A program made the translations under genes and the position numbers. DNA of 62,789 nucleotides from a bacterium. GTDB taxonomy: Bacteria > Verrucomicrobiota > Verrucomicrobiia > Verrucomicrobiales > Akkermansiaceae. Position 1 is the first letter of the stretch, and each line of letters begins with the position of its first letter. The DNA is taken from positions 1 through 62,789 of the forward strand of contig JAAEZT010000022.1 in NCBI GenBank assembly GCA_018222765.1, given 5' to 3'. Under the pieces are notes generated by a model, which was not told the origin of the DNA, ran no database searches, and saw only the letters and a program-made list of their open reading frames with translations. Positions 33,422 through 42,820 of the stretch are shown here, piece by piece.

Positions 33422-34810
33422 TCACTTTCCCTGAAGCAATCTCACCATCGCCTCGCCCATCGCGAGGCCCACATCCATGTATGTTTGGGCATTGCCATTG
33501 TAGTGGCTGTTCGAAGCTCCGCCCTGGCTGAGCGGATGGGTGAAGACGGTGCCAACGTTCCCCTCGAAATCAGAATAATTTCCAGCCGCTCCATCGACGG
33601 CGAGTTGGGCATCCAATATGAGCTTCTCGTTAAGGTCGGTGCTGTCTTTCGCGGTTTGCCCGAGAGTGGCGACAATGAACTTGGCCTTCGGCGCTTTGAA
33701 TTCACGGCGCAACGTCTTGATGAGATGCACAAGATTCTCCTCATACTTTTTGGCGTGCGCAAGATTGTAGCGATCCTTGTCACCCTGCCACCAAGCGAAG
33801 CCGGCGATCTCGTAGCCTCTTCCCTTCCAGTGTGGAAATTGCGCGTCAAAATTATCAAGCACCTCGTGGGCCGCTTTGAAACATTCGTCGTATTGCTTTC
33901 CAGCATACCAATTGATCGGTTCCGGCTCGCTGCCTTTGTCCCAACTCAAGGGCGACTCTTTGTAACCCGCATAAATTTTCCCATCGTATTCATACTGCTT
34001 GCTTCCGGGTGGGAGAAAATCCCATCCGAGAGAACGATTGCCCTGTGAGGTTTTCAAAACGAGCACCGGCTCATCAATGGCTTCACCGACGGAATGGCCA
34101 AATCCCAACTCCGGTCCGATTCTTCCTCCGGCCACTCCCATCCAACGACTTCCGGTCGCGGTCACCACGCCTCGATAGTAAACATCATCACGAGCCGTCC
34201 ACTGACCTTTGTCATTCATCAAGTAGGGATACTTTCCACCAAACTTCACCAGTGTCTTCAGCGATCCCGGAACATCCAGCCGAGCGGTCCAGCCCAAGCC
34301 ATTGGCATCGCCCGTGAAATAGGTAATCTTGAAAGGCACCTTTTTCCCTCCTTCTAATTTGACCTCGGAGCGAACCGCCTCGCCGCCCGCTTCCTGACGA
34401 TGCACTTCCTTTCCGTCGACCTCCATGAGGCAGTTCGACGATCCCCCGTAACCGGGACGAAATTCATACATCCCGGTTTCCTTCAATTGCACAAAGCCTC
34501 TCGTCACTTGCACACCGCCACCCGGATACGGCGTGGGTTTGGTTCCACCAAAGCTCTCCAACTTCAGGGTCTTGCTCGGCTTCAAGGCGTCGTAATCAGT
34601 CTTCGGGTCGTAGCTGCCCTCGTAAACCGAAACAACCGGATCGATCATCTCGTCACCCCAACGCGTGCCACCCCCATCGATTTTCCCGGCACCCACCATG
34701 TTGGACTGCCCGGAAAGAATGAAGACTTTGACTGGCTTTTCTTTGGCATGGGAGAATACCGCCACGACGAAAAAAAAGAGGGATGATTTGAAAAGTAGAT
34801 TAGCTTTCAT
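33422..34810 (-). CDS. Secreted sialate O-acetylesterase-like SGNH protein with inserted beta-domain
   Basis: 462 residues from ATG 34810 (signal peptide MKANLLFKSSLFFFVVAVFS); a GTG at 34834 is an alternative. Block I is I-L-S-G-Q-S36-N-M, then the SASA-type (PF03629) words GPELGFGHSVGE, VLVLKTSQGNRSLGWDF, GFAWWQGDKDRYN and HYNGNAQTYMDVGLAMGEAM. Between block I and the rest (about residues 85-195) sits an inserted beta-rich region (TRGFVQLKETGMYEFRPGYG, KITYFTGDANGLGW) that resembles a PA14-type carbohydrate-binding domain. It likely removes O-acetyl groups from a polysaccharide. It is divergent from the DUF1080 gene, with 134 bp between starts. Confidence 0.87.
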   Translation of the reverse strand: MKANLLFKSSLFFFVVAVFSHAKEKPVKVFILSGQSNMVGAGKIDGGGTRWGDEMIDPVVSVYEGSYDPKTDYDALKPSKTLKLESFGGTKPTPYPGGGVQVTRGFVQLKETGMYEFRPGYGGSSNCLMEVDGKEVHRQEAGGEAVRSEVKLEGGKKVPFKITYFTGDANGLGWTARLDVPGSLKTLVKFGGKYPYLMNDKGQWTARDDVYYRGVVTATGSRWMGVAGGRIGPELGFGHSVGEAIDEPVLVLKTSQGNRSLGWDFLPPGSKQYEYDGKIYAGYKESPLSWDKGSEPEPINWYAGKQYDECFKAAHEVLDNFDAQFPHWKGRGYEIAGFAWWQGDKDRYNLAHAKKYEENLVHLIKTLRREFKAPKAKFIVATLGQTAKDSTDLNEKLILDAQLAVDGAAGNYSDFEGNVGTVFTHPLSQGGASNSHYNGNAQTYMDVGLAMGEAMVRLLQGK

Positions 34811-34944
34811 GATCGAATTGAAGGGACTCTTCACTGACTCCCGAGCAATGAAAGGAAGAAACCCGGTGTATCCTGCCTAATTTTGGACAAGTCCTCATTA
34901 ATTCCTTGTCAGATCGCCCTACAATTCGCGTATTCTCTCGGACC

Positions 34945-35526
34945 ATGATGAAAAAAGCTTTCGCCTTCCCAGTCGCCCTCGCAGCCTCTCTCCTCACTTC
35001 CGGATTTTCTTCCGCCGAGGAGAAACGCGTTTCCCTCTTCAACGGAAAAGACCTCAAAGGATGGTCGATTCTTAAATGTGAAGCCGAAGTGAAGGATGGT
35101 AATATGTTCATCAAAAGCGGCAACGGCTTGGTCCAAACCGCGAAGAAATATCAAAACTTCGTTCTCGAATACGAATGGAAGGCCCTCGGCGAGGACAAAT
35201 GGGACAGCGGAGTTTACTTCCGCTACACCTCCGTCCCCAAAGGTCGCCCCTGGCCCAAGCGCTATCAGGCCAATCTCCTGAAAGGCAAAGAGGGTGACGT
35301 CGGCGGCATCGAAGGCGCCTCCAGCAAAGGTCTCCTCAAAGACCGCGAGTGGAATAAATTCAAGCTCACCGTGAATGGCTCAAAAATCTCTCTCCAGATC
35401 AACGGCAAGGATGCCTGGAAAGGCGACGGACTGGAAGACCTCGAAGCCGGCTTCATCGCCGTGCAAGCCGAAGTCCCCGGCGGCGGCCAGCACTACTTCC
35501 GCAATATTTTCATTACGGAACTCTAG
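34945..35526 (+). CDS. Secreted DUF1080 (3-keto-disaccharide hydrolase family) protein
   Basis: 193 residues from ATG 34945 (a second ATG follows at 34948); signal peptide MMKKAFAFPVALAASLLTSG. One DUF1080 / PF06439 concanavalin-like sandwich follows: VSLFNGKDLKGWSIL, NFVLEYEWKALGEDKWDSGV, YFRYTSVPKGRPWPKRYQAN, REWNKFKLTVNGSKISLQIN and the closing GGGQHYFRNIFITEL. The family includes 3-keto-glycoside hydrolases and non-catalytic binding domains; the WSIL and FRNI edges are intact. It may act on oxidised disaccharides released by the neighbouring glycan enzymes. Confidence 0.88.
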   Translation: MMKKAFAFPVALAASLLTSGFSSAEEKRVSLFNGKDLKGWSILKCEAEVKDGNMFIKSGNGLVQTAKKYQNFVLEYEWKALGEDKWDSGVYFRYTSVPKGRPWPKRYQANLLKGKEGDVGGIEGASSKGLLKDREWNKFKLTVNGSKISLQINGKDAWKGDGLEDLEAGFIAVQAEVPGGGQHYFRNIFITEL

Positions 35527-35707
35527 CTCCAACCGGGATCCGGCTGGATCAGATCGAGGAGTTCGGGTGTCGTTGCGGCCGGAGTTCGCCTCTGATCAGA
35601 GTAAGCTTCCAGAACCTTGAAGTGAGCCACCGCTTTGGTCTAGGCCAGAAAATTCGCGCCCTCCTCAAACGAGGGAAATGCTCAAATCAAGCCAAGGTCG
35701 AAATAGA

Positions 35708-36625
35708 TCAGAGAAATCGGTCCAACATCATTTGCAAGCGCGTTCGGCGTCCCGGAGCCTGCTTGTCGAGAGGGCTGACTTCCTTCGCTTGCCGTGGGTC
35801 GCTGCGCAGATCGTGAAAGTTTCCTTCCGTATCCAGAATGTGCTGCCAATCGCGCACCATCCGGAATCCCCCTGATTCAGAACAAATCCAGTTCCGTTTT
35901 TCAAAGGGATCATCGCTCCCGGTCAAACTGGGCACCATCGACTTCCCATCAGATTTCAAGGCGTCGGTGTTTGCGATTTTTGCCAGGCTCAGAAAGGTCG
36001 GCAGAATATCCGTGAAGTCGACAAGATCCTTGCTGACACGACCTTGCCGGACCAGAAACGGAGCCCTGACAATAAAAGGGACGCGAACTTCAAAATCTGT
36101 CTTCGCTTTCCCACTTCCGCCTTCGCTGGTGAGCATCACCAGGGTGTTTTCTTTGAATTCGTTCTTTTCGATGGCTGATAGCAACTTCCCGACTTGGTGA
36201 TCGACCTTAGCTCCCTCACTCCCAACAAAATGAATCATGAAAAATGGCTGACTTCCCTGGGCCTGCGCGAGGAAAGAAAGACTCTTCTCCAAATCAATGT
36301 TCATTCCTCCGCTCTGATAACCGGACTTTTCAAGTAAGGCTGACAGTGACGGCGCCTTCTCATGGTGACTGGGATAGCGCCCCGAAAAGAGCGTCTTTTT
36401 ACTGAGATTTTCATCAGGCATCCGCCATGCTGTTTCATAGCGAACTCCTTCTTTCGCCAGACGATCGATGTTCGGCGAAGGATGATTCCCACCGTAACAC
36501 TCCAGATGCCCGCGGGTGAGATCCCGGGCGAGGATCAACACTAAGTTTGGACGATTATCGTCCCCGGCAAAAGCCGGAGAATGGAAAAAGGACAAAAAGA
36601 TGAAAATGATAAACGGAATTCTCAT
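35708..36625 (-). CDS. Sulfatase-like protein lacking catalytic residues (pseudoenzyme)
   Basis: 305 residues with a signal peptide (MRIPFIIFIFLSFFHSPAFA). The sulfatase fold is recognisable (RPNLVLILARDL, CYGGNHPSPNIDRLAKEGV, TLFSGRYPSH, LVMLTSEGG, RVPFIVRAP, ILPTFLSLA). The active site is gone: no CxPxR (residues 67-83 read WRMPDENLSKKTLFSGR), the first metal pair DD is R34-D35, the Lys/His loop GKWHLG is missing, and SDNG/SDHG is SEGG at 167-170. About 150 residues of the usual middle region are deleted. The frame is intact, so it is not an obvious pseudogene. Its ATG overlaps the PSD1 stop as ATGA and it is the last of seven cotranscribed genes. A binding or scaffold role in the DUF1552-PSD1 complex is possible. 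Confidence 0.8.
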   Translation of the reverse strand: MRIPFIIFIFLSFFHSPAFAGDDNRPNLVLILARDLTRGHLECYGGNHPSPNIDRLAKEGVRYETAWRMPDENLSKKTLFSGRYPSHHEKAPSLSALLEKSGYQSGGMNIDLEKSLSFLAQAQGSQPFFMIHFVGSEGAKVDHQVGKLLSAIEKNEFKENTLVMLTSEGGSGKAKTDFEVRVPFIVRAPFLVRQGRVSKDLVDFTDILPTFLSLAKIANTDALKSDGKSMVPSLTGSDDPFEKRNWICSESGGFRMVRDWQHILDTEGNFHDLRSDPRQAKEVSPLDKQAPGRRTRLQMMLDRFL

Positions 36626-38994
36626 TTACTTTGGAAAGTTTCGCTGGCCACGATTTTTTGAATCAGTTCCTGCAGACCAAACCCTTGTTCCGACACCTCA
36701 AGAACAATTCGGTCGATATCTTCGCGGTCAGTAAAGCTGATACGACGTCCAAGCGCGTAGATGAACAACTTTTCAGAAAGGCAGTGAGTGAATTGATTCG
36801 TTCGCTTGAGCAGGTAATTGCGAATCGAATCCGGCCCGTCAATCGTGGTTCCATCGACCATTTTCCCCGATGGATCAATCAATGATTTCTTGGCATATCG
36901 CTCCCTCCAAACGCCAACATGATCAAAATTTTCCATCGCAAGACCGAGTGGATCAATTCGTCGATGACACTCAAAGCAGGTAGGATTATCACGATGCTTT
37001 TCCATCAACTCACGCATGGTATTGAGTCCGCGCGTATCGGGCTCGATCGGTTCGATATCTGGCGGTGGAGGTGGAGGTGGTGTTCCCAGGAGATTTTCGA
37101 GAATCCAAACTCCGCGCACTACCGGTTGGGTTTCGATGCCATTGGAAGTGGCGGTAAGAATACTACCATGACCAAGCAAACCACCGCGATGGTGATCCGC
37201 CTTTAAGGTAACCATTTGAAACTCATCTGAATTAACCCCCGGAATGTCATAGTGCCGGGCAAGGGCAGCATTAAGGAAGGTGTAATCCGCATTGATAAAT
37301 TCAAGTATACTCCGATTGCCATCGAGGATGTGCCGGAACAGTCGATGTGTTTCCTCGCGCATCGCACTTTCCAAATCATCGGCGTAGTAACCACGATTTT
37401 TTTCCGGGTCCGGCGGCATCTCTCCGAGCCTGCGCAGTCCAAGCCACTGGCCGGCGAAGTTTTCAACGAAGGCCGAGGACCTTGGATCCCGCAACATACG
37501 CCCGACTTGATTGCGCAGCACGTCTGGTTCTTCAAGCGACGCCGCGAGCAACTCGGCATCCGGCATGGAGCTCCACAGAAAATAGGAGAGCCGCGTCGCA
37601 AGTTCATTACGGGCGAGCTTCTTCGACCCCTCCTCCGCGAGGTAAATAAAATTCGGAGAGGTGAGAATCGCACGAACGCCATACTTCGCCGCTGCCCAGA
37701 AGTCTTTGTGCTTCTCGAAGTGCCGATTTGCCAGAGCCAGATAGGGTTGTAATTCAGCAGGGGACACGGGGCGACGAAAGGCCCTCGCGGCGAGCCTAGA
37801 CAATGAAGCGTCGAGGTACTCAGAGTTCGGTTTTTTAGGTGGGTCCGGAAAATACCGGGCAAACCCCGCAGGAGGCCATTCATCATAAAACGGCCCCTCA
37901 ATCTCGAGTTCATAAACGTGAAGCTCGGGGCCTGAGCCGATATACATTTCGGGTGGATTGCGCAGCGGATAAATCGCGTCGTCAGTGTATTTCGGCAACA
38001 CCTTACGCATGATTCGCTTAAAGGAACCGTTAGGACCGTTGGCCCAATGAAGGTTAAAATTAAATCCTCGGTCCAGCCATACGCGATGCTCAATCGTAGT
38101 GATCTCGTCATCCCTTATATCAAACTCACCAATCGTGCGATGAGCAGTCGCTCCAAGCTCCCGCGAATCAATACTGATCGAGAGACGCATCGGCTCGTCG
38201 GAATTGTAGCGTAGATCCTCATCCTTGTAGCGGGACTTGCGTTGGTGGGCGATCGCCTTGACCCGGATGACATATTCTCCGTCCGCCGGAACACCTCTCT
38301 TGCGAAGTTGTGACAAGTTGAGCGGCTGGCGAAGCTTAATAGTCATGCGTGCGACCTCGGAGCGGAATCCACGCATCGTTCCGCCAATCTCCTCGCCTTT
38401 GGAAATCAAATGAATCTTCTCCGGGCGGGGTCCGGGACGAATCGCTTTATCGGCGACCTTCCGGGCAGCTTCGAGATAGTTCTGCAAGAGATAGTCTGAA
38501 GTGACCAATCCCTCACCGACATTGTCAAACCCTTCGACCGAGTCATCGGGCGGAAATCCAACGGTCGGATCGAAATCAACCATATTGAGTGCAAAGAGGT
38601 CCCGGATCGTGTTGCGATACTCAGCTCGATTGAGCCTCCGCAACACAGCCCTCCCGGAATTCTCCCGTGCGGCAATGCGGGCACGCTGTAGTGTCTCCGT
38701 CAACTCAGCGACAATTGTTTTCAACTCTTCGGCGGAAGGCTGCTTTTCTTCCTCGGGAGGCATCTCACCCAGATTAAGTTGATCAAGAATCTCCTGAAGA
38801 CTCTCAGCGTCGTCGTGGTTTTTGAGATCAGTGCCGAGCAGATCAAAACGTCGATCACCCTTTTGTTTTTCCGCCCCGTGACATTGAATACAGTAGTTCT
38901 CTAAAAAGGGTATGAGCGCCACATCGGCTCGAGAGGTCGAGGCCGCTGCAGTCACGAAGAGCCCTAGGACCGCGATGATTTCTTTGACTCTCAT
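36622..38994 (-). CDS. PSD1 / cytochrome c domain protein, copy B
   Basis: 790 residues with a signal peptide and first haem site C35-I-Q-C-H39, then LNLGEMPPEEEKQP. DUF1587 (RLNRAEYRNTIRDLF), DUF1595 (AARAFRRPVSPAELQPYLAL), DUF1592 (TRLSYFLWSSMPDAELL, NADYTFLNAALARHYDIPG), DUF1588 with a second haem site CFECH, and DUF1585 (EKLFIYALGRRISF) follow. Seven prolines (GTPPPPPPPDIEP) link DUF1592 to DUF1588. The start overlaps the stop of DUF1552 copy B as ATGA. Copies B and C resemble each other more than copy A or D, which suggests duplication of a DUF1552-PSD1 unit in this operon. Confidence 0.92.
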   Translation of the reverse strand: MRVKEIIAVLGLFVTAAASTSRADVALIPFLENYCIQCHGAEKQKGDRRFDLLGTDLKNHDDAESLQEILDQLNLGEMPPEEEKQPSAEELKTIVAELTETLQRARIAARENSGRAVLRRLNRAEYRNTIRDLFALNMVDFDPTVGFPPDDSVEGFDNVGEGLVTSDYLLQNYLEAARKVADKAIRPGPRPEKIHLISKGEEIGGTMRGFRSEVARMTIKLRQPLNLSQLRKRGVPADGEYVIRVKAIAHQRKSRYKDEDLRYNSDEPMRLSISIDSRELGATAHRTIGEFDIRDDEITTIEHRVWLDRGFNFNLHWANGPNGSFKRIMRKVLPKYTDDAIYPLRNPPEMYIGSGPELHVYELEIEGPFYDEWPPAGFARYFPDPPKKPNSEYLDASLSRLAARAFRRPVSPAELQPYLALANRHFEKHKDFWAAAKYGVRAILTSPNFIYLAEEGSKKLARNELATRLSYFLWSSMPDAELLAASLEEPDVLRNQVGRMLRDPRSSAFVENFAGQWLGLRRLGEMPPDPEKNRGYYADDLESAMREETHRLFRHILDGNRSILEFINADYTFLNAALARHYDIPGVNSDEFQMVTLKADHHRGGLLGHGSILTATSNGIETQPVVRGVWILENLLGTPPPPPPPDIEPIEPDTRGLNTMRELMEKHRDNPTCFECHRRIDPLGLAMENFDHVGVWRERYAKKSLIDPSGKMVDGTTIDGPDSIRNYLLKRTNQFTHCLSEKLFIYALGRRISFTDREDIDRIVLEVSEQGFGLQELIQKIVASETFQSK

Positions 38995-40262
38995 GTGAGA
39001 AGATCGTTGAGGTTGCTTTGGCTGGTCGAAAACTCCTCCCGCTCAACTCCGAGCTGTTGCAGCAATGTGACAAATAAGTCCGAGAGCGGACGGCCGTCGC
39101 GGCCTTTTCGTTCAAAGCGATGGTGCTTTCCGTGCTTCATCCCACCCCCTGCCGCAATGATTGGGAGGTTTCGGCTCGAATGCGAACTGGCGTTGCCCAT
39201 CCCGCTCCCGAACAAAACAGTCGTAGTATCGAGCAACGGACGTCCTTCGGCGTCTTTTGTCGATTTAAGTTTCGATAAGAAGCCCGCAAACTGCTGCGCG
39301 TAAAACCCCTCGATAATCGCAAGTTGCTTGACCAAATCCGGGCGTTTGCCGTGATGGGTGAGCGAGTGATAACCCAACGAAATTCCATCAAAGGGAAAGA
39401 GGCGGTTTCCTCCGGGATGACCGTATGTGATGACCCGGGTCGAGTTGGTCTGTAATGCCAGGACCATGAGGTCATAGAACACGGCAGTGTTGTAGGGGTA
39501 AGCTAAATCGACTTCCAACTCGTCGTTGTCTCCTCCGGTAAGAACCGTGTTCTTCACCTTGGGCTTGTCGACATCCAGCCAATCCTTCCGCCGCTGAAGT
39601 TTCAATTCCACCTCCCGAATCGAATTCAAATACTCCCCTAGTTTACCCTGATCATTTCTGGAGAGCCGCTTCTCCAGACGCCTGGCATCTTCGAGAACGA
39701 CATCCAAAATACTGGCATCCTCATCGAGAAACTGACGGGTGCTGGTTTTCGTTTTTGAAGCTTCATTCAAAAACAATTTGGCAAAGACACGGGTAGGATC
39801 GCCATCGGTGGGCCGCTGGATCCCCGCACGGGACCAGGAAAATCCACCTGAGCCGAGCTGAAGGGAGGGAAAGCGTGTCTCCTGGCCCAACTCCTCGGCG
39901 AGGAGCTGGTCGAGGGATAACATCTGTTGCGGATCGCGTATGTCCTTGATCTCGCGACCGTTGAGGAAGGTATTGCTGCACCCGTGCCCACCGCCGACAT
40001 CCGGGTGATCCAGATTGGTGAAAATACTCAGCTCTTTGCGATGTTCCTCGAGCGGTTTCAGCAATGATGGCATCAAGTAATCCGCGCCGGTCTCCTGCGG
40101 AAAGAAGCCGCCAGGATACATGCCATAGGTCGGAGAAACGCAAACGAATCGCTCGGCTGTTGCCCGGGTGTTCGGTGACGCTGCGTGCAATGATTCGAGT
40201 GAAGGAAGAGCCAAGGAAACACCTAGACCCCTGAGAAACTGTCGACGGTTTGTCGTTTTCAT
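38991..40262 (-). CDS. DUF1552 Tat-exported protein, copy B
   Basis: 423 residues; twin-arginine signal NRRQFLRGLGVSLALPSL. The family signature is H-S-L-T-H-H, a Thr variant of HXXSHH. FGSGMGNASSHSSRNLPIIA and AAGGGMKHGKHHRFERK are typical of the family. The gap to the PSD1 copy C stop is 16 bp, and the ATG of PSD1 copy B overlaps its own stop. Fifth gene of the ECF/FecR operon, paired with PSD1 copy B. Probable periplasmic partner protein of unknown activity. Confidence 0.92.
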   Translation of the reverse strand: MKTTNRRQFLRGLGVSLALPSLESLHAASPNTRATAERFVCVSPTYGMYPGGFFPQETGADYLMPSLLKPLEEHRKELSIFTNLDHPDVGGGHGCSNTFLNGREIKDIRDPQQMLSLDQLLAEELGQETRFPSLQLGSGGFSWSRAGIQRPTDGDPTRVFAKLFLNEASKTKTSTRQFLDEDASILDVVLEDARRLEKRLSRNDQGKLGEYLNSIREVELKLQRRKDWLDVDKPKVKNTVLTGGDNDELEVDLAYPYNTAVFYDLMVLALQTNSTRVITYGHPGGNRLFPFDGISLGYHSLTHHGKRPDLVKQLAIIEGFYAQQFAGFLSKLKSTKDAEGRPLLDTTTVLFGSGMGNASSHSSRNLPIIAAGGGMKHGKHHRFERKGRDGRPLSDLFVTLLQQLGVEREEFSTSQSNLNDLLT

Positions 40263-40278
40263 ACTTTAAGGTAATTGG

Positions 40279-42819
40279 CTATCGTCGCCGGAAGGCCTTG
40301 CTGGCGGCAGCCAGCGTGACAAGGTCACGCATTCCATAGCCCCGCCGTTTGACTTGTTCCTCTAGCTTTTCCAGCTCGGCATGATCGACAAGCTGGGGCT
40401 CCCGACCGGTCCCGTAGGTAAGGAGTTGATGGAGGAGATTTTTTAGAAACATGTCCTTGCGATCGAGCAGGGCGGCTCGGAGTTCGACCTCATCCGCAAT
40501 TGATTTTCCAGATGGCAGGCTCGCCGAGAGATCAATCACGGGCCCTTTCCCCCTATTGCCCGATTTCGGATAACGGGTGCGCAACCCACCAATGGGGCCA
40601 TATGATTCGAGAGCAAATCCCCAAGGGTCAATCTTGTTATGACAATCGGCACAGGCTGCCACCTCGCGGTGTTTCGCCAGCTGATCTCGAATCGTCAAAG
40701 TGCCGCGCGTGTCGGGTTCGATCGGCGGCACATCGGGTGGTGGTGGTGGTGGTGGCGTCCCCAAAAGACTTTCCAAAACCCAAATGCCACGCAACACCGG
40801 CGAAGTTTCGACCCCATTGGCTGATGCCGTCAACACACTGGCGTGACCAGTCAGACCGCGCCGACGCACCTCAGGGGGAAGTGACACTTTTCGAAAGCGT
40901 TCGCCATTAACACCCGGAACCCCGTAATGCTCGGCCAGATTGTCGTTGATGAAGGTGTAATCGGCATCGAGAAAATCGCTTATTGGCCGATTCTCTCTTA
41001 CCAAATGGCTGACTAACATCTGCGTCTCGGTGCGCATCGCGTCCTCAAGTCGCCGCTTTAAATAGGTCGGAAATTGTTTCGGCCCAGGCGGCATTTTTCC
41101 AAGCTTGTCGAGCCTCAGCCATCCGTCCGTAAAGTGGCGCGAGAAAGCTCCGGCCTTCGGATCGTCAAGCATCCGCTCCACCTGTGCGATGATGTCCTTG
41201 TATGCCACCAATCTCCCGCTGGCAGCGGCGTTCATCAAAGCCTCATCCGGCATGGTGCTCCAAAGAAAATAGGAAAGCCGGCTCGCCAGTTGATAAGGAG
41301 AAAGATTTGCTCTTTGTTTAGGATCCCCTTCGTCCAGATAGAGGAACTTCGGCGACGAGAGAAGGGCGCTGAATCCAGACTTAATCGCTTCGACCTCTCT
41401 GTCTCCCGCCGCGATCGCTTGATAGACAAAAGCGATGTGATGGGCGATCTCCCGTTCGGTCACCGGACGTCGAAAAGCCCGCTCCGCTAGCTGCCTCATG
41501 GAATGGGGAATATCAACCTCTCCCGCATCGGTCGTTGTTCCAACCAGAGAGGTGTGACTTGCAGGTGGCCAGGCATCCACCAACGGCCCTTCGATCTCGA
41601 TGTCGAATAAGCGCATCCGTGGTCCCCGATACACCGAAGCCACCGTAACAAGTGAATTGTTGTGCTTCTCTACCTCCTCGTCGGTGATTGCCTCCCCTCT
41701 CTCCCGCATAGCATCAACCTCGGTCATCGAAAGTCGATCCGCTTCCGGATGATACTCCCGGACGACGCGGCTCAGCGGCCCTTTGGCGGCTCCTGAACCG
41801 TTGATCCAGTTGAAAAATGGCACCGCCCCCTTCGGCATCCAAACGCTTGTTTCGAAGGAATCCGGCTCACCATCTTTCAAAGCAAACACCTCAACAAGAT
41901 TGCGCCCGCGGGTTGTCGTTTTTTCAAGAGACTTCCGCGTTGTCGCAAACCAGACACCCAGTTTGATCGGCTGACTCGTATCCACTTTAAGAACCTCCGG
42001 ATCATAACCGTGATCAAGACGCCCCACTCCAGTTGCGCGAACACGGATGCGATACATCCCCGCACTTGGCAATCCGGCTAGAAGTGATTTCGGAGCATTC
42101 GGGCGTCGGTCGGCAGGCTCACCGTGGGCGATATCGACATGGCTGCCATCGAGTGCCAGGGCACGGTAGGCCACCTGCGTACCTCCGGTGGTGCTGGTCG
42201 TGAATTCAGACGGCTCAATTTTAAAGCTCTTCGTTTGAGGCCTCTCCAACCCAAAAACCAAGGCCTGATCGAGATAAGATCGTGCAGAGTTGAGATAGAG
42301 CCCAAGCTGGTGTTCCGAAATGACCTGGGATCCGCCCACCGTTGCGAACCCGTCATGCTTCTGATCCTCAGGAAACTCCGAGGTAGCGTCATTGATCTCC
42401 GGATCGATCCCAAGGAGATCGCGAATTGTGTTCTTGTATTCGTAGCGCGTGAGACGCCGCAAGGGAGTATCGTCGGGAATCGTAGAGGCTCTGAGAGCAA
42501 GAAGGTAGCGCCTTATCTCTGCGGTAACTGCCCGCCGTTCCTGATCTGGTGGCTGGGTGACATTTTTCTTCTCAGGCGGCATTTCACCGAGATCAAGTTG
42601 ATCTAATATCTCCTCAAGCATGAGGCTTTGTTCCAAACGATTGGGATCCGTGAGCAATGGAAGAAAATTACGATCGCCCTTGGTGACGTCGTTGTCATGG
42701 CAGTCGATACAGTAATTCTCAACGAAGGTCGGAACGATTGGGGCAAGTCTCTCCGCGGAGAACGTCTGCCCGCACCCCAGGAGCCCGATGAGGGCGAGAA
42801 TGGAAAAGCCAATCTTCAT
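40279..42819 (-). CDS. PSD1 / cytochrome c domain protein, copy C
   Basis: 846 residues from ATG 42819, one base behind the DUF1552 copy C stop (TAA-A-ATG). The signal peptide ends near LLGCGQTFSA, which could also be read as a weak lipobox. First haem site CIDCH, LDLGEMPPEKK, DUF1587 (RLTRYEYKNTIRDLLGI), DUF1595 (AERAFRRPVTEREI), DUF1592 (SRLSYFLWSTMPDEALM, DADYTFINDNLAEHYGVPG), DUF1588 with CADCH, and DUF1585 (HQLLTYGTGREPQL). A run of seven prolines (GTPPPPPPPDVPP) is again present. It pairs with DUF1552 copy C. Dihaem, extracytoplasmic; reaction unknown. Confidence 0.92.
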   Translation of the reverse strand: MKIGFSILALIGLLGCGQTFSAERLAPIVPTFVENYCIDCHDNDVTKGDRNFLPLLTDPNRLEQSLMLEEILDQLDLGEMPPEKKNVTQPPDQERRAVTAEIRRYLLALRASTIPDDTPLRRLTRYEYKNTIRDLLGIDPEINDATSEFPEDQKHDGFATVGGSQVISEHQLGLYLNSARSYLDQALVFGLERPQTKSFKIEPSEFTTSTTGGTQVAYRALALDGSHVDIAHGEPADRRPNAPKSLLAGLPSAGMYRIRVRATGVGRLDHGYDPEVLKVDTSQPIKLGVWFATTRKSLEKTTTRGRNLVEVFALKDGEPDSFETSVWMPKGAVPFFNWINGSGAAKGPLSRVVREYHPEADRLSMTEVDAMRERGEAITDEEVEKHNNSLVTVASVYRGPRMRLFDIEIEGPLVDAWPPASHTSLVGTTTDAGEVDIPHSMRQLAERAFRRPVTEREIAHHIAFVYQAIAAGDREVEAIKSGFSALLSSPKFLYLDEGDPKQRANLSPYQLASRLSYFLWSTMPDEALMNAAASGRLVAYKDIIAQVERMLDDPKAGAFSRHFTDGWLRLDKLGKMPPGPKQFPTYLKRRLEDAMRTETQMLVSHLVRENRPISDFLDADYTFINDNLAEHYGVPGVNGERFRKVSLPPEVRRRGLTGHASVLTASANGVETSPVLRGIWVLESLLGTPPPPPPPDVPPIEPDTRGTLTIRDQLAKHREVAACADCHNKIDPWGFALESYGPIGGLRTRYPKSGNRGKGPVIDLSASLPSGKSIADEVELRAALLDRKDMFLKNLLHQLLTYGTGREPQLVDHAELEKLEEQVKRRGYGMRDLVTLAAASKAFRRR

Positions 42820-42820
42820 T

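Noticed and set aside
35523-35630. 35-codon minus-strand ORF ending PELLDLIQPDPGWS
   Set aside because: Protein-like in feel, but it overlaps the DUF1080 stop, is very short and matches no family I know. Not enough to call.
35659-35675. CCCTC-loop-GAGGG hairpin as terminator of the ECF operon
   Set aside because: A 5-bp stem with no T-run on the minus strand; the operon's end may use another mechanism.
37060-37085. GGTGGA-type triplet runs as a CRISPR or regulatory repeat
   Set aside because: They encode the proline run of a PSD1 protein in frame; the same is true near 18647 and 40738. No CRISPR repeats were found.
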